In this document: positions 11,128-21,626 of the stretch, piece after piece
How positions within the stretch are numbered: the first letter of the stretch is position 1
How the letters are laid out: every line of letters begins with the position of its first letter
Origin: Ptiloglossa arizonensis
Lineage: Eukaryota > Arthropoda > Insecta > Hymenoptera > Colletidae
Assembly: GCF_051014685.1 (NCBI RefSeq)
Contig: NW_027478540.1
Location: 176,001-240,000 of the forward strand
Length of the DNA stretch: 64,000 nucleotides
Direction: 5' to 3'
Made by a program: the position numbers and the translations under genes
The notes under the pieces: generated by a model
The model's input: the letters and a program-made list of their open reading frames with translations, nothing else
Told to the model about the DNA's origin: nothing
Databases searched by the model: none

Positions 11128-14100
11128 CGAAACGGAGAAACGGAGAAACGATGAAACGAAGGAAGAAACGGAGAAACGAAGAAAGAAACGCAGAAACGAA
11201 GAAAGAAACAGAGTAACGAAGAAAGAAACGGAGAAACGAAGAAAGAAACGGAGTAACGAAGAAAGAAACGAAGAAACGAAGAATGAAACGGAGAATCGGA
11301 GAAATAAATGGAGAAACGAAGAAATAAACCGAGAAACGGAGAAAGAAACGGAGAAACGAAGAAAGAAACGGAGAAACGAAGAAAGAAACGGAGAAACGAA
11401 CAAAGAAACGGAGGAACGAACAAAGAAACGGAGAAACGAAGAAAGAAACGGAGAATCGGAGAAATAAATGGAGAAACGAAGAAATAAACCGAGAAACGGA
11501 GAAAGAAACGGAGAAACGAACAAAGAAACGGAGAAACGAACAAAGAAACGGAGAAACGAAGAAAGAAACGGAGAAACGAACAAAGAAACGGAGAAGCGAA
11601 GAAAGAAACGAAGAAAAGAAGAAAGAAACGGAGAAAAGAAGAAAGAAACGAAGAAAGAAACGAAGAAACGAAGAAAGAAACGGAGAAAACAAGAAAGAAA
11701 CGAAGAAAGAAACGAAGAAACGAAGAAAGAAACGGAGAAACGAAGAAAGAAACAGAGAAACAAAGAAAGAAACGGAGAAACGAAGAAAGAAACGGAGAAA
11801 CGAAGAAAGAAACGGAGAAACGAAGAGACAAACGGAGAAACGAAGAAAGAAACGGAGAAACGAAGAAAGAAACGGAGAAACGAAGAAAGAAACGGAGAAA
11901 CCAAAAAAGAAACGGAGAAACGAAGAAACAAACGGAGAAACGAAGAAATAAATGGAGAAGCGAAGAAAAAAACGGAGAAAGGGAGAAAGAAACGAAGAAA
12001 CGGAGAAATAAATGGAGAAGCGAAGAAATAAACGAAGAAACGAAGAAAGAAACGGAGAAACGAAGAAAGAAACGGAGAAACCAAAAAAGAAACGGAGAAA
12101 CGAAGAAAGAAACGGAGAAACGAAGAAATAAATGGAGAAGCGAAGAAAAAAACGGAGAAAGGGAGAAAGAAACGAAGAAACGAACAAAGAAACGGAGAAA
12201 CGAAGAAAGAAGCGGAGAAACGACGAAAGAAACGGAGAAACGAAGAAAGAAACGAAGAACCGATGAAAGAAACGGAGAAACGAACAAAGAAACGGAGAAA
12301 CGAACAAAGAAACGGAGAAACGAAGAAAGAAACTGAGAAACGAAGAAAGAAACGGAGAATCGGAGAATCGGAGAAATAAATGGAGAAACGAAGAAATAAA
12401 CCGAGAAACGGAGAAAGAAACGGAGAAACGAACAAAGAAACGGAGAAACGAAGAAAGAAACTGAGAAACGAAGAAAGAAACGGAGAATCGGAGAAATAAA
12501 TGGAGAAACGAAGAAATAAACCGAGAAACGGAGAAAGAAACGGAGAAACGAAGAAAGAAATGGAGAAACGGAGAAATAATCCGAGAAACGAAGAAAGAAA
12601 CGGAGAATCGGAGAAATAAAAGGAGAAACGAAGAAATAAACCGAGAAACGGAGAAAAAAACGTAGAAACGAACAAAGAAACGGAGAAACGAACAAAGAAA
12701 CGGAGAAACGAACAAAGAAACGGAGAAACGAACAAAGAAACTGAGAAACGAAGAAAGAAACGGAGAATCGGAGAAATAAATGGAGGAACGAAGAAATAAA
12801 CCGAGAAACGGAGAAAGAAACGGAGAAACGAAGAAAGAAACGCAGAAACGAAGAAAGAAACGGTGAAACGAAGGAAGAAACGGAGAAACGGAGAAATAAA
12901 TGGAGAAACGAAGAAATAAACGGAGAAGCGAACAAAGAAACGGAGAAACGAAGAAAGAAACGGAGAAACGAAGAAAGAAACGGAGAAACGAACAAAGAAA
13001 CGAAGAAACGAAGAAAGAAACGGAGAAACGGAGAAATAAATGGAGAAGCGAAGAAATAAACGAAGAAACGAACAAAGAAACGGAGAAACGAAGAAAGAAG
13101 CGGAGAAACGACGAAAGAAACGGAGAAACGAAGAAAGAAACGAAGAAACGAAGACAGAAACGGAGAAACGAAGAAAGAAACGGAGAATCGGAGAAATAAA
13201 TGGAGAAACGAAGAAATAAACCGAGAAACGGAGAAAGTAACGGAGAAACGAAGAAAGAAACGGAGAAACGAACAAAGAAACGGAGAAACGTTTCTCCGTT
13301 TCTCAGTTTTTCCGTCTCTCCGTTTCTCGGTTTCTCCGTTTCTCCGTTTCTCCGTTTCTCCGTTTCTCCGTTTCTCGGTTTCTCCGTTTCTCCGTTTCTC
13401 CGTTTCTCGGTTTCTCCGTTTCTCCGTTTCTCGGTTTCTCGGTTTCTCCGTTTCTCCGTTTCTCCGTTTCTCCGTATCTCCGTTTCTCGGTTTCCCCGTT
13501 TCTCCATTTCTCGGCTTCTCCGTTTCTCCGTTTCTCCGTTTCTCGGTTTATCCGTTTTTCCGTTTCTCCGTTTCTCGGTTTCTCCGTTTCTCCGTTTCTC
13601 CGTTTCTCGGTTTCTCCGTTTCTTCGTTTCTCCGTTTCTCCGTTTCTCCGTTTCTCCGTTTCTCCGTTTCTCGGTTTCTCCGTTTCTCGGTTTCTCCGTT
13701 TCTCTGTTTCTCCGTTTCTCCGTTTCTCCGTCTCTCCGTTTCTCGGTTTCTCCGTTTCTCCGTTTCTCGGTTTCTCCGTTTCTCCGTTTCTCCGTTTCTC
13801 GGTTTCTCCGTTTCTCCGTTTCTCGGTTTCTCCGTTTCTCAGTTTTTCCGTTTCTCCGTTTCTCCGTTTCTCCTTTTCTCGGTTTCTCCGTTTCTCCGTT
13901 TCTCCGTTTCTCCGTTTCTCCGTTTCTCGGTTTCTCCGTTTCTCCGTTTCTCTGTTTCTCCGTTTCTCCGTTTCTCGGTTTCTCCGTTTCTCCGTTTCTC
14001 CGTTTCTCGGTTTCTCCGTTTCTCCGTTTCTCCGTTTCTCGGTTTCTCCGTTTCTCCGTTTCTCGGTTTCTCCGTTTCTCAGTTTTTCCGTTTCTCCGTT

Positions 14101-14503
14101 TCTCCGTTTCTCGGTTTCTCCGATTCTCGGTTTCTCCGTTTCTTTGTTTCTCGGTTTCTCCGTTTCTCGGTTTCTCCGTTTCTCCGTTTTTCGGTTTTTC
14201 CGTTTCTCCGTTTCTCGGTTTCACCGTTTTTTGTTTGTTCCTCCGTTTCTTTTTTCGATTCTCCGTTTATTTCTTCGTTTCTCCATTTATTTCTCCGTTT
14301 CTCCGTTTCTTTCTTCGTTTCTTCGTTTCTTTCTTCGTTTCTTCGTTTCTTTCTTCGTTTCTCCGTTTCTTTCTCCGTTTCTCGGTTTATTTCTTCGTTT
14401 CTCCGTTTCTTTCTTCGTTTCTTCGTTTCTTCGTTTCTTTCTTCGTTTCTACGTTTCTTCCTTCGTTTCATCGTTTCTCCGTTACTCCGTTTCTCCGTTT
14501 CGA
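11128..14503. repeat. Satellite array A2, palindromic
   Basis: Purine strand from 11128 to the switch at 13289/13290, then pyrimidine strand to 14503. The purine arm contains a patch with irregular GAAGAAAGAAACGAAG spacing (about 11600-11760). The right side starts with a long 8-bp zone before 20-bp units resume. A 1033-codon minus-strand frame crosses the switch (11123-14224), changing from a K/R/E/N-rich to an F/S/R/V-rich repeat. This shows that the frame follows base composition and not coding. Confidence 0.95.
13290..14226. repeat. Long 8-bp repeat zone of A2
   Basis: About 940 bp of TTTCTCCG and TTTCTCGG 8-mers, starting exactly at the switch and lying only on its right side. CCG and CGG versions alternate in recurring patterns, so a higher-order structure sits on top of the 8-bp unit. 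Confidence 0.88.
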
Positions 14504-15231
14504 TTAAATGATTATAATATTTATAATTTCTATTATAAATCATTTGGTCTATAGTTAAATTAGACACTAATACTCTAAATACATATTTAATATATTTTTT
14601 AATCTCTTCAGCCTCCAGAAGAATTTTATTTATACTCTTTACTATATATAATAATTTACACAGAATCCGAAATAAATCTAATTATTTATTTATAATAATT
14701 ATTTTTTATTCACTTGTTTTAAAAATTGGGATGTACTCTTTAAATGTTCGATTCATTTCTTTAATTTATTCATTAAATTGAATTAATCTATTATTTATAA
14801 TAACTTTAATAAAATTAATTCCTATAATTATTATAGAACTCATATTAAAATTTAATAATGAAATTTATTTTATTTGCCTAATTAATGTAATTATTGCCCC
14901 TATCATTTGCTTAAATAAAAAAAATCAATCATAATAATTATAGGATATTCTTCTGTTATGCAAACATCTATTATAGTTATTTTATTAATAATTAACAAAA
15001 ATACATTTTTAACATATTTCATTTTATATTCAATAATTTCTTTAATTTTAATTTTTATATTTAAAATAATAAAGATTAACTCTTCTTCCTTATTTAATAT
15101 ATTAACCTCTAATAAAAGAAAAATTATTTTATACTCAATAATTATTATGTACACAAATTTCCCACCTATAACACTCTTTATACTGAAATAAATCGTCCTA
15201 GAAACATTAATAAATTCAAGAATAAAATTTA
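14504..15231 (+). pseudogene. NUMT ND2 pseudogene (copy N5)
   Basis: Forward ND2 copy from the satellite junction to the shared 3' break at ACCGTGGAAGG. It has the derived TAA at the Trp codon near 15190. Frames at 14903-15154 (minus) and 14958-15191 (plus) lie within it and are not genes. Confidence 0.88.
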
Positions 15232-15629
15232 CCGTGGAAGGTTTAATTTTACATTTATTCGAATGATGAAACGTACAAAAGTTTGTACAAAAGTATTTAT
15301 TTATTTTATCGCACGGTAGGGAATATCATACAAATGGAAATACTTATCTCTAATGTCGGTAAATTGTACTTGTCGCGCCATCTATTTGTGGAAATTAGAA
15401 CAATTTCTCGACAAACTTGAGCGTTTCGCCGCCAGGTGTTTTCACCCCTTGAGTGTAGTTTAACCCTTTCTCCAATAGATGGCAAGCCATGTAATTACCA
15501 CGTTACAGGGATTTGTAATTGCGGGTTCAGAATATATTTGCATACATACAAACTATAATTCCGATATGTAGAGAAATATTCATTTATTTCATCCCACGGC
15601 TTCTTCGATCGTATTTGTTCGATCTAACC
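15232..15629 (+). repeat. K block
   Basis: Forward K block following the ND2 break. It has GTTTCGCCGCC where most copies have GTTTCTCCGCC, a variant shared with its duplicate at 48535. No gene is supported. Confidence 0.82.
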
Positions 15630-15966
15630 AAAAATTTCAAGAAATTGATGGCCAACGACGGTTGTTAATAATTATGATAAATAAGTGTCAAGATATTGCG
15701 AAGTCTGCGAAGGCGAACGGTTTCAGTGAATGTTTGTTCATTTCAGCGATTGTTATTAACATTTACGCATGTTCCCTATATTGATCGAACAATGTGCATC
15801 TTATTTATGCATTAAAAATGATTGATTCGCCTCTAGCAATTGATTTTGATCGAACTTCAAAGTAAAGAGATGTTTCTTAAAGTTTTAAAACATGGAAAGT
15901 AATAATTGTCTATGAGATATATCAATTTAACATTTGATTAATACATGAAGAATCGAAATTTTTGGT
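15630..15966 (+). repeat. L repeat with internal deletion
   Basis: Forward L unit lacking the stretch that elsewhere reads CTTTTTATACCGAAACATTG. It ends at GAATCGAAATTTTTGGT, where a non-L insert begins. Confidence 0.8.
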
Positions 15967-15983
15967 ATTTTCCTGATACCAAA
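15961..15983. other. Small hairpin at the L/insert boundary
   Basis: TTTGGTAT (15961-15968) and ATACCAAA (15976-15983) are perfect inverted arms around TTTCCTG. This is exactly where L sequence stops and the insert starts, so it may mark the insertion point or the terminus of an inserted element. Confidence 0.5.
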
Positions 15984-16499
15984 GGTTGAAATTCGGGCAT
16001 AAATTTTAGAAAATGTTTGATTTTGGGACTCTTGGTGTCAGTATACGATATGCGAGGAAGTGGCACGATTTCGCGGATTCTTCGAATTGACGTCAAATTC
16101 CAAGAATTTCCGCGAATCGGAAATTTGTAGGACTTTCGAACGAATTTCTGAATCATGGATCCCGATTTTCTTTGTATCAGGAGAACATGATAGTCGAGGA
16201 CATATAGTTTTAAGTTGTTTTACCAGTTTGATAGGATCGGGTTAAAGGAATGGAAACAAATAATGGACAAAAATAAAGTTTCTGTTGTCAGTGAAATTGA
16301 TTTTATTTCAATACATCAATTCATCGGAAATACAATCGCTTTTCTTCGATCCATTAACATATTCGCACTTTCATACTCATTACAAATATGTTGTTCTTTA
16401 AAGTACTCTACTTGTAGAAAGTACTGTACCGAAAAGTACTCTACTGTACCGTAAAAATTACTATTCTAAATTCGCAGCCGATTAGCTCGGTACTACCTA

Positions 16500-16522
16500 C
16501 GACGAATAAATATTGTTCGTCG
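16500..16522. other. Perfect 7-bp hairpin upstream of the structured domains
   Basis: CGACGAA (16500-16506) pairs with TTCGTCG (16516-16522) around a 9-base AT-rich loop. It lies about 70 bp before the first GGAATCAA-type hairpin. Confidence 0.5.
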
Positions 16523-16589
16523 CGAGTAATACCGATTACCAGGTCTCACCACGTGGAGGTTGCTGCGAGCGGAGACCCGGAGAGAGATA

Positions 16590-16609
16590 GATGGAATCAA
16601 AGTTCCATC
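16590..16609. other. Hairpin h0, extra copy of the domain-leading hairpin
   Basis: GATGGAA (16590-16596) pairs with TTCCATC (16603-16609) around TCAAAG. The two later copies (16659-16678 and 17136-17155) use GAAGGAA/TTCCTTC around TCAATG. The third base of the arm and its partner both differ, so pairing is preserved. It may be the start of a third, mostly lost domain. Confidence 0.55.
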
Positions 16610-16652
16610 GATCTCCCTCGACACGCGATACAAACGAAGATACTAAACCAAA

Positions 16653-17129
16653 GAGATGGAAGGAATCAATGTTCCTTCGATCTCCTCGTTTAGTTCTGCC
16701 AAGCAATTACATTATGGAAAAATTAGGCAAAATTGGGAAAGACGCGACACGAACCGTGCAGTTGGTCCTACTAGGTCTATCCCGTTTCCCCTCCGTGGTT
16801 CCGATTCCAGAGAAAACGAACGACGCCTACCACTCCCCTAGAGGAGTGCCCCGTTTCTCCATCTTTACGACGAGAGGGTCTTATTTTGGAGGCTTTCGCA
16901 GGGACCGGCAAAAATGCCTGCTCCTGTGCTCGCAACATGCCCCCTCTGGAAGCGGACACACCGGAAGAGACGGCGATAGACCGTTCGGACTACTTACACG
17001 GCCGGCCACTTGCTTGTACAAGAAGCAGTGGTGACCGGACCGAGGAACGAGGAAGCGAGCAAAATTAAGCTAAAGATTGGATAATTGCTTGGCAGATCAC
17101 AGCCTTAAAACTAACTTATTCTAACTGCA
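16653..17129 (+). ncRNA. Candidate structured RNA domain R1 (copy 1)
   Basis: A leading hairpin (16659-16678) is followed by a domain closed by a perfect 15-bp stem: TCTGCCAAGCAATTA (16695-16709) with TAATTGCTTGGCAGA (17082-17096). Inside are CACTCC/GGAGTG (16831-16848), a stem-loop at 16897-16928 ending in GGCA-AAAA-TGCC, and a CCAC-TTGCTT/AAGCA-GTGG arm (about 17008-17033). Compared with R2, paired changes keep the stems. The strand is inferred only from G-U tolerance. The function is unknown. A 147-codon frame (16591-17034) overlaps it but is not kept in R2. Confidence 0.5.
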
Positions 17130-17660
17130 GAGATAGAAGGAATCAATGTTCCTTCGATCTCCTCGTTTAATTCTGCCGAGCAACTACATTATGGAAAAAT
17201 TAGCAAAATTGGGAAATACGCGACACGAACCGTGCAGTTGGTCCTACTAGGTCGGTCCCGTTTCCCCTCAGTGGGCCCGATTAAAGAGGAAATGCACGAC
17301 GCCGTCCACTCATATAGAGTGCCCCGTTTCTCCCAACTCCGCGTCAGGAACCACGCAAAGCGTGGACCTGACTTACGGAGGATGACGAAGAGAGGGTCTT
17401 GTGGCACAAGGGCTTCCGCAGGGACCGGTGCGAACACCTGCCCCTGTGTTCGCAGCATATTCTCTCTCAAAGCGGACGCACCAGAAGAGACGGCGATCGA
17501 GCGTTCGGTCCACCTCCACGGCCGGTCACTTGCTTATGCAACAAGCAGAGGTGGCCGGACTGAGATACGAGCAAGCGAGCAAAAAGAAGCTAAAGATTGG
17601 ATAATTGCTCGGCAGATGACAGATATTCGTACATGGTGACCTTAAAACTAACTTAGTCTA
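17130..17660 (+). ncRNA. Candidate structured RNA domain R2 (copy 1)
   Basis: Tandem, diverged relative of R1. The closing stem is TCTGCCGAGCAACTA (17172-17186) with TAATTGCTCGGCAGA (17602-17616), 14 of 15 paired. The stem-loop at 17417-17448 ends in GGTG-CGAA-CACC in place of R1's GGCA-AAAA-TGCC. CACTC/GAGTG (17307-17321) replaces CACTCC/GGAGTG. R2 has an extra nested hairpin absent from R1: CTCCG/CGGAG, GTCAGG/CCTGAC and CCACGC/GCGTGG (17337-17380). It resembles an expansion helix. No protein or known RNA family is recognised. Confidence 0.5.
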
Positions 17661-17730
17661 TACTTGGAATTAACAGTCCCGCGGAGGATGCAATACATCA
17701 GTCCTCTTCGTTCTTCGTTCTTCGTTTTCC

Positions 17731-18111
17731 GATACATCTAAGAGAATGTATCTAAGTGAAACCTAAGAGAAACCTAAGAGAAACCTAAAGTCAAGGCATA
17801 ATAGAAAATAGAAATGAATTTGGTTAGTGGAAAAGAATAAACATGTAAAAACAAGTAGAAATTAAAATCAGAGAACAAATGAAATGAATTAGACAAAGAA
17901 ACGATTAAAAAAAAAAAGAAAGGATTGAGAGAGTGGTCGCCAGTACTGACCACCGCCTACCGGCGGCCAGTACCGGTTACCATGGTGGGGGGTCCCCCTT
18001 CCATAAACCTAAAACGAAGAGATCCGTCCATCTCGGAGCCTCCAGGAAGAATGAAATTTTAAACAATCGGCGGCTCCTTATATACCCACCGCAAGGTCAC
18101 TTACCAGTGAC
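17731..18111. other. Hairpin-dense tail of the insert (copy 1)
   Basis: Perfect short stems follow one another: GATACAT/ATGTATC (17731-17752), GTGGTC/GACCAC (17933-17953), CCGCC-TACC-GGCGG (17953-17966), ATGG..GGGG/CCCC..CCAT (about 17982-18004) and GTCACT-TACC-AGTGAC (18096-18111). Two loops are TACC. The stretch between 17760 and 17930 is purine-rich with CCTAAGAGAAA repeats and holds no gene I can see. Confidence 0.5.
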
Positions 18112-18132
18112 TTACCGTTACTTCCATTGTCT

Positions 18133-18895
18133 TTGTTCGATCTAATCGAATATTTCAACAAATTGATGGCTTTTTAGCCATTATTTATACTAGAACATTG
18201 TTAATAATTGTTTAATCTACGGTCCTACGACGGTTGTTAATAAACATGATAAATAAACAACAAGATATTGCGAAATCTACGAAGGCGAACGGTTTCGGTG
18301 AATGTTTGTTCATTTCCACGATTGTTACTAACATTTATGCATGTTCCCAATATTGATCGAACAATGTGCATCTTATTTATATATTGCAATTAATTAAGAA
18401 ACTTATAGAAATTGATTTTGATCGAGGCTCGATGTTAAAACGTGTTTCTTAATGTTTCAAAGCATGGAAAGTGACAATTGTTCATTAGATACATTAATTT
18501 AACATTTGTTTCATTCTTATAATTTACACAATACGCGTAGAAGTGGTATTTTTTACATAAAAGTGTCAAAATTTAATTAATCGCTGTTCTGGATAGAAAA
18601 ATCACCGCGATGAATACTTGTGAATCGATAATCGATACGTGTAGCCTTGAGAATGTCAGTTGGATCTCAGCGAAAAATTCCTCCGCGAACACAGAATATT
18701 TCAACGAAATGATATTTTAAGGCATTATTTATACTAGGACATTGTTAAAAATTGTCTAATGTATGATACTACGACGGTTGTTAATAATAATGTAAACAAA
18801 CATCAAGATATTGCGAAATCTGCGAAGGCGTATTGCTATAGCGAATGTTTATGTCTCTAGGCGATTGTTATAAACATTTTTGCAAGTTCCCAACT
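18133..18895 (+). repeat. L repeats, long form plus partial, forward
   Basis: One long L unit (18133-18693) carries an extra segment with AATCGATAATCGATACGTG, and a second partial unit follows (18694-18895). Both start with a TATTTCAAC(A/G)AAAT-type motif. No gene is supported. Confidence 0.78.
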
Positions 18896-19192
18896 TTTAT
18901 ATTACAGTATGAAAATTAAATTTTATCGGAAAATTTAACTAATAGTTTGGTATACATATATTTCTCGATTTTTTATGAAAATTAATATTTGTAAACTAAT
19001 TAATGGTTTGCACTGTAAAAGTTGGGATTATTAATTTTACAAAATGCATTTTCTTTTGCATTGTAAATCAATAATTTCCTTTAGAAGATAAATATTGGTT
19101 GCAAATCGAGAAATATATGAATACAAATATTTTACTTTCACAATCGATCGTTTCCGATCGCAATTAATTCCTGAAAACTAACTAATGATTTA
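18896..19192. other. Unique AT-rich core between inverted L repeats
   Basis: About 300 bp lying between forward L units on the left and reverse L units on the right, so it is the loop of a large inverted repeat. I see no gene or motif. It differs more from its duplicate at 52199-52490 than the flanks do, including a 14-base length difference near 19140. Confidence 0.6.
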
Positions 19193-20506
19193 GGATGCCT
19201 AAGTAAGATGCACATTATTCGATCAATATTGGGAACATGCATAAATGTTAGTAACAATCGCGGAAATGGACAAATATTCACCGAAACCGTTCGCCTTCCC
19301 AGATATCGCAATATCTCGGGGTTTGTTTGTCATAATTATTAACAACCGTCGTAGGACCATACTTTAGACAATTATTAACAATGTCCTAGTATAAATCATG
19401 GGTTAAAATATCATTTCGTTGAAATATTCTTTTTTCGCGATGGAATAGTTATTGAGATCGAACCGACATTGTCAAGGCTGGAAATGTTTATCGATTCACA
19501 AACGTCCATCACGATGATTTTTCTATCTAGAAAAGCGATTAATTGAATTTCAACGCTTTTACTTAAAGAATACAGCTTCCACGCGTATTCCGAAAATTAT
19601 AAGAACGAAACAAATGTTAAATTAATGTATCTAATAAACAATTGCCACTTCCCATGCTTTGAAACATTAAGAAACACGTTTATACCTCGAATCTCGGTCA
19701 AAATTAATTGCTGTAGGCGAACCAATCATATTTAATGCATAAATAAGATGCATATTGTAAGATAAATGTTCGGAACATGTATAAATGTTAGTAACAATCG
19801 CAGAAATGAACAAACATTCTCCGAAACCGTTCGTCTTCGCAGATTTTGCAAAATCTCGATGTTTATTTATCATATTTATTAACAAGCGTCGTAGAACCAT
19901 ACTTTAGACAATTATTAACAATGTCCTAGTATAAATAATGCCTTAAAATATCATTTCGTTGAAATATTCTGTGTTCGCGGAGGAATTTTTCGCTGAGATC
20001 CAACTGACATTCTCAAGGCTACACGTATCGATTATCGATTCACAAGTATTCATCGCGGTGATTTTTCTATCCAGCACAGCGATTAATTAAATTTTGGCAC
20101 TTTTATGTAAAAAATACCACTTCTACGCGTATTGTGTAAATTATAAGAATAAAACAAATGTTAAATTAATGTATCTAATAAACAATTGTCACTTTCCATG
20201 CTTTGAAACATTAAGAAACACGTTTTAACATCTAGCCTCGATCAAAATCAATTTCTATAAGTTTCTTAATTAATTGCAATACATAAATAAGATGCACATT
20301 GTTCGATCAATATTGGGAACATGCGTAAATGTTAATAACAATCGCTGAAATGAACAAACATTCACTGAAACCGTTCGCCTTCGCAGACTTCGCAATATCT
20401 TGTTGTTTATTTATCATAATTATTAACAACCGTCGTTGGACCGTAGATTAAACAAATTTTGACAATGTTTCGGTATAAAAAGCCATCAATTTCTTGAAAT
20501 ATTTGG
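19193..20506 (-). repeat. Three L repeats in tandem, reverse
   Basis: Units at about 19193-19430, 19431-19969 and 19970-20506, mirroring the forward L copies at 18133-18895. The middle one keeps a 77-codon frame (19667-19900, minus) related to a 72-codon frame in another L copy at 27763-27981. Most other copies have a TGA in that frame, so I do not call a gene. Confidence 0.78.
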
Positions 20507-20900
20507 TTAGATCGAACAAATACGATCGAAGAAGCCGTGGGATAAAATAAATGAATATTTCTCTACATATCGGAATTATAGTTTGTATGTATGCAAATAT
20601 ATTCTGAACCCGCAATTACAAATCCTTGTAACGTGGTAATTACATGGGTTGCCATCTATTGGAGAAAGGGTTAAACTACACTTAAGGGGTGAACACCTGG
20701 CGGAGAAACCCTCAAGTTTGTCGAGGAATTGTTCTAATTTCCACAAATAGATGGCGCGACAAGTACAATTTACCGACATTAGAGAAAAGTATTTCCATTT
20801 GTATGATATACCCTACCGTGCGATAAAATAAATAAATACTTTTGTACAAACTTTTGTATGTTTCATCTTTCGAATAAATGTAAAATTAAACCTTCCACGG
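20507..20900 (-). repeat. K block, reverse
   Basis: Full K block next to the ND2 3' break. It mirrors the K block at 15232-15629 and closes the inverted-repeat spacer. Confidence 0.82.
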
Positions 20901-21626
20901 TAAATTTTATTCTTGAATTTATTAATGTTTCTAGGACGATTTATTTCAGTATAAAGAGTGCTATAGGTGGGAAATTTGTGTACATAATAATTATTGAGTA
21001 TAAAATAATTTTTCTTTTATAAGAAGTTAATATATTAAATAAGGAAGAAGAGTTAGTCTTTATTATTTTAAATATAAAAATTAAAATTAAAGAAATTATT
21101 GAATATAAAATGAAATATGTTAAAAATGTATTTTTGTTAATTATTAATAAAATCACTATAATAGATGTTGGTATAACAAATGAATATCCTATAATTATTA
21201 CAATTGATTTTTTTGTTTAAGCAAATGATAGGGGCAATAATTACATTAATTAGGCAAATAAAATAAATTTCATTATTAAATTTTAATATGAGTTCTATAA
21301 TAATTATAGGGATTAATTATATTAAAGTTATTATAAAGTATAGATTAATTCAATTTAATGAATAAATTAAAGAAATAAATCGAACATTTAAAGAGTACAT
21401 TCCAATTTTTAAGATAAGTGAAAAAAAAAAATTATTATAAATAAATAATTAGATTTATTTCCGATTCTGTGTAAATTATTATATATAGTAAATAGTATAA
21501 ATAAAATTCTTCTGGAGGCTAAAGAGATTAAAGATATATTAAATATGTATTTAGAGTATTAGTGCCTAATTTAAATATAGATCAAACGATTTATAATAGA
21601 AATTATAAATATTATAATCATTTAAT
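20901..21626 (-). pseudogene. NUMT ND2 pseudogene (copy N6)
   Basis: Reverse ND2 copy. Its satellite junction is slightly mutated (TTAATTGAAACATAG where others have TTAATCGAAACGGAG). It carries the shared TAA and is non-functional. Confidence 0.87.

Larger units (their letters stand above)
15967..18132. other. GC-richer insert of unknown origin, copy 1
   Basis: About 2.2 kb that is not satellite, ND2, K or L and interrupts the L family. It holds, in order, a ~500-bp AT-rich lead with AAAGTACT/GTACCG motifs (16390-16460), a hairpin at 16500-16522, two tandem structured domains (16653-17660), a purine-rich stretch with an 11-base A run (17680-17930) and a hairpin-dense end (17930-18120). Frames of 60-147 codons occur but disagree between the tandem domains. 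I do not recognise it. A structured noncoding RNA gene or part of a retroelement both fit. Confidence 0.6.
14504..21626. repeat. 7.1-kb segmental duplication, copy 1
   Basis: The whole spacer is nearly identical to 47806-54924, with an offset of 33303 bp over most of its length that drifts to about 33296 by small indels. The match stops at the satellite junctions, and the flanking arrays differ in variant order. Internally it is an inverted repeat: ND2, K and L read inward from both ends. Confidence 0.92.

Noticed and set aside
11128..14503. CENP-B box in the 20-bp unit
   Set aside because: TTCGTTT resembles the start of the box, but the required A and CGGG positions are absent on both strands. 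A centromeric role is possible but unsupported.
16591..17034. 147-codon and 135-codon frames in the insert as proteins
   Set aside because: R1 and R2 keep paired stems but not a common reading frame; indels between them shift phase. Repetition at 49894 only reflects identical DNA.
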